NCBI RefSeq assembly: GCF_900101465.1
Contig: NZ_FMZM01000003.1
Coordinates: forward strand, 124,001-188,000
Length of the DNA: 64,000 bases
Source of the DNA: Nocardioides lianchengensis
GTDB lineage: Bacteria; Actinomycetota; Actinomycetes; Propionibacteriales; Nocardioidaceae
Direction of reading: 5' to 3'
This document shows positions 1-9,900 of the stretch, piece by piece. The stretch's first letter is position 1. Every line of letters starts with the position of its first letter. Under the pieces are notes generated by a model. It ran no database searches and was not told where the DNA came from. It was given only the letters and a program-made list of their open reading frames with translations. Made by a program: the position numbers and the translations under genes.

Positions 1-2003
<2,003 letters not shown>

Positions 2004-2106
2004 GCTTCTCCTTCTGGCCTCGAGACCCGCGAGCTCGGAAGTCCGGGGGTGTTGCTCGAGACCGTTAGTGGTTGTGCAAACTCATCGGGAAGTACTCATC
2101 GAGTGC

Positions 2107-2496
2107 TCATGAGCTGCTGCTCCAGTTTCTGTCGGTCGGTGGTGATGGATCGTGGTGCTGTACGTCGTGCTGTGCATCGCGCTCGGCGAGGTGTAGCGCC
2201 AGCGGCTCGGTGGACAGTCCCGCCCCGCCTGCGGTGAACCGCAGGGCACGGGCGAAGGCCTTCCTCCGCACCGCGAGCTCGTAGCACTCGGTCGTGGGGT
2301 GCAGGTGCGCCCCTCGACCAGGTGCGGTGCCGCGCGGATCGGGCGAGACGGCTGGTCGGCCGTCCGCGTCCGAGCCGACGGTCACCCGCAACAACTCGCG
2401 CTTGGCGGCTCGCCCCCGGCATCCGACGCAGGTCCGGACCGGCCCCAGCGGGGTCGCGATGTCCGGGCATGCCGAAGATGTCTGTTGGCGGGCCAC
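2107..2496 (-). CDS. ylxR: YlxR family (DUF448) RNA-binding protein
   Basis: This is a small 129-residue protein with the family signature RTCVGCR near residue 21 and a RGTAPGRGAHLHP segment. It lies directly upstream of infB, the standard YlxR position in the nusA operon. YlxR proteins bind nucleic acid and have been linked to RNase P and transcription in other bacteria; the role here is by family only. The start is uncertain: GTG at 2496 is used because no ATG or GTG occurs nearer the conserved RTCVGC core. The Ser/Thr/His-rich C-terminus is longer than the usual fold of about 90 residues. Unusually, two unrelated genes separate it from nusA. Confidence 0.9.
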   Translation of the reverse strand: MARQQTSSACPDIATPLGPVRTCVGCRGRAAKRELLRVTVGSDADGRPAVSPDPRGTAPGRGAHLHPTTECYELAVRRKAFARALRFTAGGAGLSTEPLALHLAERDAQHDVQHHDPSPPTDRNWSSSS

Positions 2497-2574
2497 TGCT
2501 CCTCCACCTTACCCGCAACCGGGGTGCTAGTCCGAACCGGGCGCGGCGTCGGTGGCCGACCTTAGGGTTCGACC

Positions 2575-3339
2575 GTGACTTTCTCGGACCGATTCCCGGG
2601 GCCCGGGCTCGACCACGACAGGTGGTTGCCGCACTACCTGCCCGCGTGGAGCTCGCGCGCCGCGTCCGCCGCCGCCCACCGCGTCGGCCCGGACGGCCTG
2701 GTGCTCGAGGTCCCCGTCGACCACCCGGTGTGGTGCGCCGGCGACCACGAGCCGCCGATCCGGGTCTCGGGGCTGCAGTCCGGCAGCTTCTCCGGGCCGG
2801 TCGGCAGCACGCTCGGGCAGCAGCCGTTCCGCGCCGGTCAGGTCGTGCGGGAGGAGCAGCCGCGCTTCGAGGGCCGGCTGCTGGCAGCGCCGGCGGAGGT
2901 CGCGATCCGCTGCCGGATGACGCTGTCGCCCCGCTCGATGGCGTCGCTGTGGTTGGTCGGGTTCGAGGACCGCCCCGAGCGGAGCGGCGAGATCTGCGTC
3001 TTCGAGGTCTTCGGGCGCTCCCTGCGCACCGGACCGGACGGCGCCAGCGCCGAGGTCGGCCACGGGTTCCACGCCTTCCGCGACCCCGACCTGGCCGAGG
3101 ACTTCGCCGCGCCCCGACTGCCCCTCGACGTCTCCGCGTGGCACACCTACGCCGCCCGGTGGGACGGCGCCGAGGCCGTCTTCAGCGTCGACGGCCAGGA
3201 GGTACGCCGGTGCCCGCGGCCCCCGACGTACCCCCTCCAGCTGATGCTGGCCGTCTTCGACTTCCCCGCGTGGTCGGCCGGCGACGACGACCACCTGGTT
3301 CCGCGACTCGAGGTGCGCGAGGTCTCAGGCCGCGGGTGA
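2575..3339 (+). CDS. GH16-like concanavalin-A-fold protein, cytoplasmic
   Basis: This 254-residue protein has no signal peptide. The sequence pattern (long beta-rich core, GEICVFEVFG near the centre, a late WHTYAARWDG segment, SVDGQEVRR) resembles family 16 glycoside hydrolases and related laminarinase-like lectin folds. The GH16 catalytic motif ExDxxE appears as E-I-C-V-F-E. Both glutamates are kept, but the middle Asp is Cys. Lack of an export signal together with that change makes classical polysaccharide hydrolysis doubtful. It starts with GTG at 2575, is divergent from ylxR, and its last 15 bases overlap the 3' end of the convergent protease gene. It sits inside what is normally the contiguous nusA–infB operon. 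Confidence 0.75.
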   Translation: MTFSDRFPGPGLDHDRWLPHYLPAWSSRAASAAAHRVGPDGLVLEVPVDHPVWCAGDHEPPIRVSGLQSGSFSGPVGSTLGQQPFRAGQVVREEQPRFEGRLLAAPAEVAIRCRMTLSPRSMASLWLVGFEDRPERSGEICVFEVFGRSLRTGPDGASAEVGHGFHAFRDPDLAEDFAAPRLPLDVSAWHTYAARWDGAEAVFSVDGQEVRRCPRPPTYPLQLMLAVFDFPAWSAGDDDHLVPRLEVREVSGRG

Positions 3340-4533
3340 CGAGCCGAGGGCGACCGTGGCCTGCTGGGTCGTGCCGTCGGCGTCGAGCCAGGTGAGCGTG
3401 ACCTCGTCGCCCGGCTCCAGGCCGGCCAGCACCTCGCTCAGCGCGTCCAGGTCGGCGACCGTCGTACCGTCGACGGACCGCAGGGTCGCGCCGGCCTCGA
3501 TGCCGGCGTCGGCGGCGGCGGTGCCGACCGCCACCGAGCCGACCTGGAGGCTCTGGTCCACACCGACCCCCAGGTACGCCGACGCGCCGATCCGCACCGT
3601 CCCGGACTCCTCGCCGGACTCGACCTGCTCGACGACGGCCAGCGCGTCCTCGATCGGCACCGCGTAGCTCTCCGCGACCCGGGTGCTGCTGGAGGCCGCG
3701 GTGGTGATGCCGACGACCTCGCCCTCGTCGTCGAGCAGCGCGCCGCCGGAGTAGCCGCCCACGACGTAGGCGTCGGTCTGGATCAGCCCGGTCAGGTCCT
3801 CGCCCTCGATGCCCTGCTCGGCGGCGGTGGTGATCGACTCCTCGAGGGACGTCACGGTGCCCGTCGACGCGGACAGGTAGCCCTGCCCCTCGGCGTTGCC
3901 CACGGCCGTGACGGCCTCGTCGACGCTCACCCCGTCGTCGTCCAGGTCGACGACCGCGAGGTCCTCGGCTCCGTCGAGCTGCAGCACGGCGACGTCCGAC
4001 TCGGGGTCGGCGCCCAGCACCTCGGCCTGGTAGGTCCCCCCCGTCGTCGCCACCGTGACGCTGACCGCGGTCGCGCCCTCGACGACGTGGTAGTTGGTGA
4101 CCACGACCCCGGACGCGTCCAGCACCAGTCCGGTGCCGGCGGCCTCGCCGGCCGCGGTGACGGTCTCGATCAGGACCACGCCGGTCGACTGGGCGTCGGT
4201 CGCGTCGGTCTCCGTGGCGGTGGTCCCGCCCGCCGCCGCCTCGTCGTCACCGGACGGCCCGCCACCGGCGGCGCTCCAGTCCGGCCGGGAGCCGCTGCCG
4301 GGAAGCGGCCAGGTCTCGGTCGTCGTCGTGGTGGCGCCGCTCGCCGCGGGCGAGACGGTCGGCTCGGCGGACGCCACCACCCGCCACGTCAGTGGTACGG
4401 CGACCGCCGCGGCGAGCACGCCGCCGGCCAGGCCGCCCGCCACGACCGAGCGCCAGCGGCGCCGGGCGGGAGCGGCAGGAGCGGTCACGGGGACCGGAGC
4501 GGGAGCGGGGGTCTCGGGAGTCGTGGTGTCCAT
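3325..4533 (-). CDS. Membrane-anchored trypsin-like (HtrA-type) serine protease with PDZ domain
   Basis: The 402-residue product has a short Pro/Ala-rich cytoplasmic tail, one transmembrane segment (about 28–50), a Ser/Thr/Gly-rich linker, a chymotrypsin-fold protease and a C-terminal PDZ domain (about 305–395). The catalytic triad is readable: His in VVTNYHVVEG (about 149), Asp in ESDVAVLQL (about 180), and Ser in GYSGGALL (about 260). GYSGG replaces the more usual GNSGG. The architecture matches PepD/HtrA-type envelope proteases that degrade or sense misfolded extracytoplasmic proteins. It is convergent with the GH16-like gene (15-base overlap) and lies downstream of nusA on the same strand. 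The substrate is unknown. Confidence 0.9.
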   Translation of the reverse strand: MDTTTPETPAPAPVPVTAPAAPARRRWRSVVAGGLAGGVLAAAVAVPLTWRVVASAEPTVSPAASGATTTTTETWPLPGSGSRPDWSAAGGGPSGDDEAAAGGTTATETDATDAQSTGVVLIETVTAAGEAAGTGLVLDASGVVVTNYHVVEGATAVSVTVATTGGTYQAEVLGADPESDVAVLQLDGAEDLAVVDLDDDGVSVDEAVTAVGNAEGQGYLSASTGTVTSLEESITTAAEQGIEGEDLTGLIQTDAYVVGGYSGGALLDDEGEVVGITTAASSSTRVAESYAVPIEDALAVVEQVESGEESGTVRIGASAYLGVGVDQSLQVGSVAVGTAAADAGIEAGATLRSVDGTTVADLDALSEVLAGLEPGDEVTLTWLDADGTTQQATVALGSSPAA

Positions 4534-4682
4534 GGGGACACCTCACATCGGGGACCTGCGGGATCTCGGTGTGCTGGCTGTGCGGGGACTGAGTCTGATC
4601 GCGAGACCAGGATCGGTCTCCACGCGCCGGCTTCGGTCCCTTCGATACGACGCTCGTCCCTCACGTCACTCAGGACACCGCC
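4534..4682. other. nusA–protease intergenic spacer with degenerate REP-like sequence
   Basis: This is a 149-base gap. It holds a small dyad (GAGACC…GGTCTC, about 4601–4618) and a CTTCGATACGACGCTCGTCC stretch (about 4640–4660). The latter resembles the GATACGCTCGC-type ends of the REP-like element at 30.8 kb. No convincing gene is seen. Confidence 0.35.
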
Positions 4683-5666
4683 TCAGCCGTCGCTGGCCGT
4701 CTCATCGTCCGAGCGGATGTCGATGCGCCACCCGGTCAGCCGCGCGGCGAGCCGGGCGTTCTGGCCCTCCTTGCCGATGGCCAGGGAGAGCTGGAAGTCG
4801 GGCACCACGACGCGCGCGGAACGCGCGGCCAGGTCGATCACCTCGACCGAGTGCACCCGGGCCGGGGACAGCGCGTGCGCGACCAGCTCGGCGGGGTCGT
4901 CGGACCAGTCGACGATGTCGATCTTCTCGCCGTGCAGCTCGGCCATCACGTTGCGGACCCGCTGGCCCATCGGGCCGATGCAGGCGCCCTTGGCGTTCAC
5001 CCCGGAGGTCGTCGACTTCACCGCGATCTTGGTGCGGTGACCGGCCTCGCGGGCGATCGCGGCGATCTCGACCGTGCCGTCGGCGATCTCGGGGACCTCC
5101 AGCGCGAAGAGCTTCTTGACCAGGCTCGGGTGGGAGCGCGACAGGGTGATCTGGGGTCCGCGCATCCCCTTGCGGACCGAGACCACCAGGCACTTGATGC
5201 GGGTGCCGTGGGAGTAGTTCTCGCCGGGGACGCGCTCGCTGACCGGCAGCAGCGCCTCGAGCTTGCCGAGGTCGACCATCACGTCGTCGGGGTTGCGACC
5301 CTGCTGGATCACGCCCGAGATGATGTCGCCCTCCTTGCCGGAGAACTCGCCGAAGCGGATGTCGTCCTCGGCGTCGCGCAGCCGCTGCAGCATGATCTGC
5401 TTCGCCGTGGTGGCGGCGATCCGGCCGAAGCCCTGCGGCGTGTCGTCGTACTCGTCGCCGACGTGGTTGCCCTCGTCGTCGGTCTCGCGCACCAGCACGG
5501 ACACGTGCCCGCTCTTGCGGTCGAGGACGACGCGCGCGGTCTCCTGCGCGCCCGGCGTCTTGTGGTACGCCGTCAGCAGGGCCTGCTCGATGGCCTCGAC
5601 GAGCACCTCGAAGGAGATCTCCTTCTCGCGCTCCAGCATCCGCAGGATGCTCAGGTCGATGTCCAT
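4683..5666 (-). CDS. nusA: Transcription termination/antitermination factor NusA
   Basis: NusA binds RNA polymerase and nascent RNA to modulate pausing, termination and antitermination. The 327-residue protein begins [22 protein letters not shown] and has the NusA N-terminal domain (about 1–125), an S1 domain (about 130–200, [17 protein letters not shown]-type end) and two KH domains (about 200–325; [16 protein letters not shown] and [17 protein letters not shown]). It stops just after KH2, without the acidic C-terminal repeats of enterobacterial NusA, which is normal for Actinobacteria. Its ATG overlaps the rimP stop by one base (TGATG), indicating translational coupling. Confidence 0.98.
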   Translation of the reverse strand: MDIDLSILRMLEREKEISFEVLVEAIEQALLTAYHKTPGAQETARVVLDRKSGHVSVLVRETDDEGNHVGDEYDDTPQGFGRIAATTAKQIMLQRLRDAEDDIRFGEFSGKEGDIISGVIQQGRNPDDVMVDLGKLEALLPVSERVPGENYSHGTRIKCLVVSVRKGMRGPQITLSRSHPSLVKKLFALEVPEIADGTVEIAAIAREAGHRTKIAVKSTTSGVNAKGACIGPMGQRVRNVMAELHGEKIDIVDWSDDPAELVAHALSPARVHSVEVIDLAARSARVVVPDFQLSLAIGKEGQNARLAARLTGWRIDIRSDDETASDG

Positions 5667-6160
5667 CAGTCAGTCTCCTCGGTGGCACGGTTGAACTCGA
5701 TCTGGACCAGGGCCTTGCTGACCTCGGCGTAGGGCACCACGCGCTCGCTGCCGTCGACGTCGAGGGTCACGGCACCGGCCGGGTCCTCCTCGGACGACCG
5801 GATCCGTCCGACCACGTCCGAGCCGTCGGTGAGCACGACCCGCGCGAGACGGTCGGCGTTGCGGCGCCAGTGGCGCGGGAGGGTGAGCGGGCGGTCGACG
5901 CCCCGGGAGGTCACCTCGAGCGTGTAGGGGTGCTCCCCCATCACGTCGGAGGCCTCCAGGACCCGGTCGACCTCGCGGGTCGCCTCGGCGACGTCGTCGA
6001 GGGTGACCCCGCCGTCCTTGTCGACGGCGACGCGCAGCACGCGACGCTTGCCGGCCGGGGTGATCTCGACCGCCTCGACGTCGAGCTCGAGCGCCTTCAG
6101 GGGGTCGGCGAGCTCTGCCTCGATCCGGTCCCTGATGGTGTCCTGGCTGGGCCTGCTCAC
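5666..6160 (-). CDS. rimP: Ribosome maturation factor RimP
   Basis: RimP assists 30S subunit assembly. The 164-residue product shows the family core: an N-terminal domain with [24 protein letters not shown], then [32 protein letters not shown], and a C-terminal SH3-like domain with [25 protein letters not shown] at 6160 is chosen as start because it gives the usual family length; the reading frame stays open far upstream only because of GC bias. It is the first gene of the rimP–nusA unit and is divergent from the lipoprotein gene at 6260. Confidence 0.96.
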   Translation of the reverse strand: MSRPSQDTIRDRIEAELADPLKALELDVEAVEITPAGKRRVLRVAVDKDGGVTLDDVAEATREVDRVLEASDVMGEHPYTLEVTSRGVDRPLTLPRHWRRNADRLARVVLTDGSDVVGRIRSSEEDPAGAVTLDVDGSERVVPYAEVSKALVQIEFNRATEETD

Positions 6161-6259
6161 GGCTGCGCGACCTCCCTGTTCTGTTGTCTGGTGCCTGTCC
6201 TGGTCGCCCACCCTAGCCTCTGCGCGACGTGGTGACATCTCGGCGGATAGGGTCGCGCC

Positions 6260-6757
6260 GTGCCGCGTCGTCCCCCCTCCGTCACCCGTCGTACGACGGT
6301 CGGCGCGACCCTCGTCGGCCTGGCCGGGCTGGGGGTGCTCAGCGGATGTGACCTGGACGACCTCGACCCCCGTTCGGACCCCGCGGACCCGGACGGCCCG
6401 GCTGTCTCGGCTCCTCCGGAGGACGCCGACACCGTCCTGGTCGCGAGCGTTGTCGTCGATCTGACGGCCACCCTCGCGGCGGTCCGGGCGCTGCCCGCGA
6501 CCGACCGAGCCGGCTTCCGGCCGCTGGTCCGCCTCCACCGGCGGCACCTCGCCGAGCTGGACGCGCCCGCGGAGGAGCCGGCCACCCCGTCGGACTCCCC
6601 GACCACCGCGCCCGTCGCCGCCGCCGAGGTCGTGCGCCAGGAGCAGCGCCTGCAGCGCCGGCTGGTCACTGCGGCCGTCGCCGCCGAGAGCGGCGAGCTC
6701 GCCCGGGTCCTGGGCTCGATGTCCGCCGCCGTCGCGCAGCAGCTGGCGGTCCGATGA
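6260..6757 (+). CDS. Putative lipoprotein of unknown function
   Basis: This 165-residue protein has an N-terminal [16 protein letters not shown] segment and a lipobox LSGC (Cys about residue 29), so it is probably a lipoprotein. The twin arginine ahead of the hydrophobic stretch allows Tat export. The mature region is Ala/Glu/Arg-rich and helical, with no recognised domain. Its stop overlaps the start of the DUF4439 gene (ATGA), and in many actinobacteria a similar exported helical protein sits next to the DUF4439 gene downstream of rimP. Start GTG at 6260; a TAGGGT hexamer immediately upstream could be a -10 box. Function not known. Confidence 0.75.
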   Translation: MPRRPPSVTRRTTVGATLVGLAGLGVLSGCDLDDLDPRSDPADPDGPAVSAPPEDADTVLVASVVVDLTATLAAVRALPATDRAGFRPLVRLHRRHLAELDAPAEEPATPSDSPTTAPVAAAEVVRQEQRLQRRLVTAAVAAESGELARVLGSMSAAVAQQLAVR

Positions 6758-7170
6758 GCGACGTCGAGGTCCTGCAGACCGTGCTGGCCGCCGAGCACGC
6801 GGCCGTCTACGTCGTCGGAGCCCTGGGCGCCCAGACCTCCGCCTCGGCCCAACCGGCCCTGTACGGCGCCCTGCGCGACGCCTACGTCGCCCACCGTGAC
6901 CGACGCGACGAGCTGGTCGACCGCCTGCTGCGGCTCGACGCCGCCCCGGTCCCGGCCGCGGCCGCCTACGAGCTCCCGGCCGACCTCGGGACGGTCGCCG
7001 CGGTGACGGCCCGGGCCCGCGAGCTGGAGGCCGGCTGCGCCGCGACGTACGGCTTCCTGGTCGGCAGCACGAGCGGCGCGCTGCGCCGGTGGGGCGTCGG
7101 GGCGCTGACCGACGCCGCCGTGCGGGGGCTGGCCTTCGGGGCCGCCGCCGAGCCCCTGCCCGGCACCTGA
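6754..7170 (+). CDS. DUF4439 ferritin-like domain protein
   Basis: The 138-residue helical protein begins [24 protein letters not shown] and matches the actinobacterial DUF4439 ferritin-like family, with [10 protein letters not shown]-type and HRDRRDEL segments in the helices that carry metal ligands in ferritin-like folds. It overlaps the preceding lipoprotein gene by four bases (ATGA), so the two are translationally coupled. Metal binding is plausible from the fold but not shown. No signal peptide is present. Confidence 0.85.
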   Translation: MSDVEVLQTVLAAEHAAVYVVGALGAQTSASAQPALYGALRDAYVAHRDRRDELVDRLLRLDAAPVPAAAAYELPADLGTVAAVTARARELEAGCAATYGFLVGSTSGALRRWGVGALTDAAVRGLAFGAAAEPLPGT

Positions 7171-7211
7171 GCGGGCCGGACATACATCAGCGGCCCGGTG
7201 CTGGTCGGTTG

Positions 7212-7236
7212 CGGGGAACTCCCGAGATGTTCCCCG
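7212..7236. promoter_or_regulatory. Perfect 8-bp inverted repeat downstream of DUF4439 gene
   Basis: CGGGGAAC (7212–7219) and GTTCCCCG (7229–7236) are separated by 9 bases, 42 bases past the DUF4439 stop. It could be a T-less terminator hairpin or a protein-binding site. Confidence 0.4.
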
Positions 7237-7323
7237 GAACCGACAAGCACGCGGACCGCTGGCGGCCTGGACACGTAGGCCTGCGAAGGGCCGCCCGATG
7301 TGGGGACCGACGGCTGATCCTTC

Positions 7324-7339
7324 TTGCACAAGTCTGCAA
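7324..7339. promoter_or_regulatory. TTGCA-N6-TGCAA dyad
   Basis: TTGCA CAAGTC TGCAA. It is one of three related sites around the M43 protease gene; the others are at 7380–7401 and 8449–8474. Confidence 0.4.
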
Positions 7340-7379
7340 CACGGGTCCGGTCAGCGCGACCAGGGGCCGTCCTCACAAA

Positions 7380-7401
7380 TGTGCATTGCACAAACCTGCA
7401 G
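7380..7401. promoter_or_regulatory. TGCATTGCA dyad downstream of M43 protease gene
   Basis: TGTGCA T TGCACA (7380–7392) merges into a TTGCA-N6-TGCA site (7386–7400). It lies 12 bases beyond the protease stop codon and matches 17 of 19 positions with the upstream site near 8455. Confidence 0.45.
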
Positions 7402-7412
7402 TCGAGACGGGG

Positions 7413-8348
7413 TCAGCCCCGGTAGGCCGACCACATCTGGGAGGCCCGGGAGCTCTGCCCCTCGGTGAACATCGTGTAGCAGCTGTCGTAGCTGTAGTCC
7501 ATGAAGTTGTGGATCGGGTCGAGGCCGGGCAGCGAGCAGGAGTCCCGGCCGGCGGGGCAGCCCGAGGTGGAGCCGGACTGGGCCGGGGTGTCGGAGACCT
7601 CGTCGTTCGTGCTCGTGCACCCGCCCTGGAACGTGTGGTAGAGCCCGAACCAGTGTCCGGCCTCGTGGGTCGCGGTCTCGCCGAGGTTGTAGTTGGTGGC
7701 CGAGCCTCCGGGCAGCGACGAGTACTGGACACGGATCCCGTCGATGTCGGGGTCCGAGGAGTAGTCCCACGGGAAGGTCGCGATGCCGAGGTAGTCGAAG
7801 TCGACCAGCCAGATGTTCAGCGCGTTCGCACCACCCTGGCGGGTCTGGGCCCGGTAGCTCTCGCTCTGCTGATCCTGGTGCCACGCGGTGTTGGAGTACC
7901 GGTCGGTGCCGGCGAGGTAGAAGCTGAAGCCGGTGTCGGCCGCCTCCGCGGACTTGCCGCCGGCGAAGCTGACGTTCATGACGTCGATCTGCTCGGCGAT
8001 CTGGGCGTCGGTGACGTCGCCGTTGCCGGACGCATCGCGCATCACGTGCACGTAGACCGGCACCGACGCGGCCGCCGCCGACGCCTCGCGCCGAGACGTG
8101 CCCTGCGCCGCCAGCCGGCCGGCCACGTCGTCGCGGATCCGCTCCTGCTCGAGCGCGCTGATCTCGCGGTGGTCGTGGGCGTGGCCGCCGCCCCGGGCCG
8201 CGGCCGCGTCGTCGTGGGCGTCGCCCGCGAGGCACGCACCCGAGCTCTCCGAAGGCACGAGCGCGGTGGCGGACGGTGCGGAGAAGGCCAGGGCGCCGAC
8301 GCCGAGGGCGGCAGCGGCGGCGAGACGGAGGGGGCGGTGGAGGCGCAT
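7413..8348 (-). CDS. Secreted M43 (cytophagalysin/pappalysin-type) zinc metalloprotease
   Basis: The 311-residue product has a signal peptide (MRLHRPLRLAAAAALGVGAL…, cleavage near residue 32), a His/Asp-rich propeptide-like region, and a metzincin catalytic domain. The zinc motif HEAGHWFGLYH lies near residues 227–237 and the Met-turn NFMDYS near 282. Cysteines around GGCTS, SGCPAG and DSCSLPG probably form the disulfides seen in M43B proteases. ATG at 8348 is chosen because it begins a proper signal peptide and follows an AGGA-containing RBS; in-frame codons further upstream would bury the signal. Expected role: extracellular protein degradation. Related palindromic sites flank it on both sides. 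Confidence 0.93.
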   Translation of the reverse strand: MRLHRPLRLAAAAALGVGALAFSAPSATALVPSESSGACLAGDAHDDAAAARGGGHAHDHREISALEQERIRDDVAGRLAAQGTSRREASAAAASVPVYVHVMRDASGNGDVTDAQIAEQIDVMNVSFAGGKSAEAADTGFSFYLAGTDRYSNTAWHQDQQSESYRAQTRQGGANALNIWLVDFDYLGIATFPWDYSSDPDIDGIRVQYSSLPGGSATNYNLGETATHEAGHWFGLYHTFQGGCTSTNDEVSDTPAQSGSTSGCPAGRDSCSLPGLDPIHNFMDYSYDSCYTMFTEGQSSRASQMWSAYRG

Positions 8349-8448
8349 GCAGAAGGTCCTGTTCCCGAGAGATGCCGCCCCCGGACGGGCGGCGACCGCA
8401 CGATCGTGCCCCAGCAACTGGTCTAGACGGGAGATCGTCCGGCGTGCG

Positions 8449-8474
8449 GGTTCCTGCATTGCAGGAACCTGCAC
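8449..8474. promoter_or_regulatory. Perfect 10-bp dyad upstream of M43 protease gene
   Basis: GGTTCCTGCA (8449–8458), one base, then TGCAGGAACC (8460–8469). It also contains TTGCA-N6-TGCA (8459–8473). It lies about 100 bases upstream of the protease start and just past the HAD gene stop. It looks like an operator, though a hairpin terminator for the HAD gene is possible. Confidence 0.5.
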
Positions 8475-8478
8475 GGAC

Positions 8479-9183
8479 TCAGGCCCAGCCGCGGACGACC
8501 CCCAGGACGTCGAGCAGCCGGTGCACGACGGCGTCCGGCGTGCCCTCGGTGTGCCCGACCTGCTCGGGCGGGATGACGCTGTGCGGCACGTGGATCGCCC
8601 GCAGACCGGCGTTCTGGGCGCCCCAGACGTCGTCGAAGAGACGGTCGCCGACGTACACGCAGCGGGCGGGATCGGTGGCCCCGACCGCGGCCATCGCCGC
8701 CTCGAAGGCGTGGTGGGACGGCTTCGTCCACGGCACCTCGCTGGTGTAGACGGCGCCGTCGACCAGGTCGAGGACGCCGTCCCGCTCGAAGAAGCCCTCG
8801 TGCCACGCGCGCGGCCAGATCGTGTTGGAGAGCACGCCGACCTTGACCCCGTCGGCGCGCAGGGACTCCCACAGCGGGCGGACGTCGGCGTCGGTCTCGG
8901 TGTGCGGCACCCAGAAGTCGTAGTAGGCCTGGAGCAGGTCGGGGTCGTGCGGGAGTCCGGCCTCGGTGAACAGGTCGGCGATGGTGGCGCTCTGCTGGTG
9001 GTCGCGGCTGCGGCCCCAGACGGCCTGGTTGGCCGCGTGAAGCCGGGCCTGGGAGACCTCGACGGGGTGGTCGACGTCGACGACGGCCTGCGCGAGCGCG
9101 AGCGACTCGGCGTGGAAGTCGACGTCGTGCCAGCGGGTCAGCGTGCCGCCCCAGTCGAAGATCACCGCGTCGATGTGTCCCAT
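8479..9183 (-). CDS. HAD superfamily hydrolase with atypical motif I
   Basis: This 234-residue haloacid-dehalogenase-like protein has nucleophile Asp in FDWGGTL (about residue 10), motif II Ser in VGVLSNT, motif III Lys in WTKPSHHAFEAA, and motif IV in YVGDRLFDDVWGAQNAG. The usual acid/base Asp two residues after the nucleophile is Gly (D-W-G-G-T rather than DxDGT). This occurs in a subset of HAD proteins and may reduce or change phosphatase activity. ATG at 9183 fits the fold start and has AAGGTG as RBS. The gene is divergent from 9207 with only 23 bases between. Substrate unknown. Confidence 0.88.
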   Translation of the reverse strand: MGHIDAVIFDWGGTLTRWHDVDFHAESLALAQAVVDVDHPVEVSQARLHAANQAVWGRSRDHQQSATIADLFTEAGLPHDPDLLQAYYDFWVPHTETDADVRPLWESLRADGVKVGVLSNTIWPRAWHEGFFERDGVLDLVDGAVYTSEVPWTKPSHHAFEAAMAAVGATDPARCVYVGDRLFDDVWGAQNAGLRAIHVPHSVIPPEQVGHTEGTPDAVVHRLLDVLGVVRGWA

Positions 9184-9189
9184 GGGCAG

Positions 9190-9201
9190 CACCTTAAGGT
9201 G
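9190..9201. promoter_or_regulatory. 12-bp palindrome giving a Shine-Dalgarno-like AAGGTG in both directions
   Basis: CACCTTAAGGTG lies in the 23-base gap between two divergent genes. On each strand it places AAGGTG 5–6 bases before the start codon (ATG 9183 on minus, GTG 9207 on plus). Both transcripts must therefore start within or across each other's gene. Confidence 0.5.
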
Positions 9202-9206
9202 AGCCG

Positions 9207-9893
9207 GTGACCGGCATCGGGACCCTCGCCGAAGGCCCGCTGCACGCTGCCGTGAAGCAGTGGCTGGCCCGGCCCGGCGATCGGTTCGAGGTGCCGGTGG
9301 ACCGGTTCGTCGTCGATCTGGTCCGCGCGGACGGGGAGCTGGTGGAGATCCAGACGGGCGGCTTCGGACCGCTCGGGCCCAAGCTCGACGCGCTGCTCGA
9401 CGGGCACCGGATGCGGATCGTGCACCCGGTGCCGGCCGAGCGCCGGATCGTCCGGGTCGACGCCGACGGGGTCGTGCTGTCGGAGCGGCGCTCGCCGAAG
9501 GCGGCCTCGGTGCTGGAGGTCTTCGACCGGCTGGTCGCGTTCCCGTCCCTGATCGGGCACCCGCACCTGGTGGTCGAGGTGCTGCTGTGCCGCGAGGACC
9601 ACGTCCGCGGCCCCGCCCCGACCCGGACCGGCGGCAACCGGCGTCGTACCAAGGACCCCGGGACGCGGCACCTCGACGCCGTCCTCGCCCGCCACGAGGT
9701 ACGACGACCGAAGGACGTGCTCGGCCTGCTGGGGGCCGAGCTGCCCGACGCGCCGTTCACGACCAAGGACCTCGGCGCCCTGATCGGCGCGCCGACCGTG
9801 CTGGCCCAGCGGGTGGTCTACTGCCTGCGGCTGATGGAGCTCGTCGAGCCGGCCGGCAAGGACGGCCGGGCCCCGCTCTACGTGCGGGCGTGA
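9207..9893 (+). CDS. Conserved hypothetical, possible PD-(D/E)XK nuclease fold
   Basis: The 228-residue protein is not a family I can name with certainty. Near the N-terminus it has VDRFVVDLVRADGELVEIQTG followed by GPLGPKLDALL. The spacing of Asp, then Glu-Ile-Gln, then Lys in a later helix resembles a D…ExQ/K nuclease core. The C-terminal part (about 150–225: RPKDVLGLLGAELPDAPFTTKDLGALIGAPTVLAQRVVYCLRLM) looks like a winged-helix DNA-binding segment. Together these suggest a DNA-acting protein, but that is inference. GTG start at 9207 with an AAGGTG RBS. It is convergent with proS, 7 bases apart. Confidence 0.7.
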   Translation: MTGIGTLAEGPLHAAVKQWLARPGDRFEVPVDRFVVDLVRADGELVEIQTGGFGPLGPKLDALLDGHRMRIVHPVPAERRIVRVDADGVVLSERRSPKAASVLEVFDRLVAFPSLIGHPHLVVEVLLCREDHVRGPAPTRTGGNRRRTKDPGTRHLDAVLARHEVRRPKDVLGLLGAELPDAPFTTKDLGALIGAPTVLAQRVVYCLRLMELVEPAGKDGRAPLYVRA

Positions 9894-9900
9894 CCCTCGC

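Noticed and set aside
7171-7412. Small coding gene in the DUF4439–M43 gap
   Set aside because: Open frames here have no ribosome site or recognisable protein; the region is explained better by dyads.
7324-8474. TTGCA dyads as LexA (SOS) boxes
   Set aside because: They do not match the actinobacterial TCGAAC-N4-GTTCGA consensus and the gene is not a DNA-repair gene.
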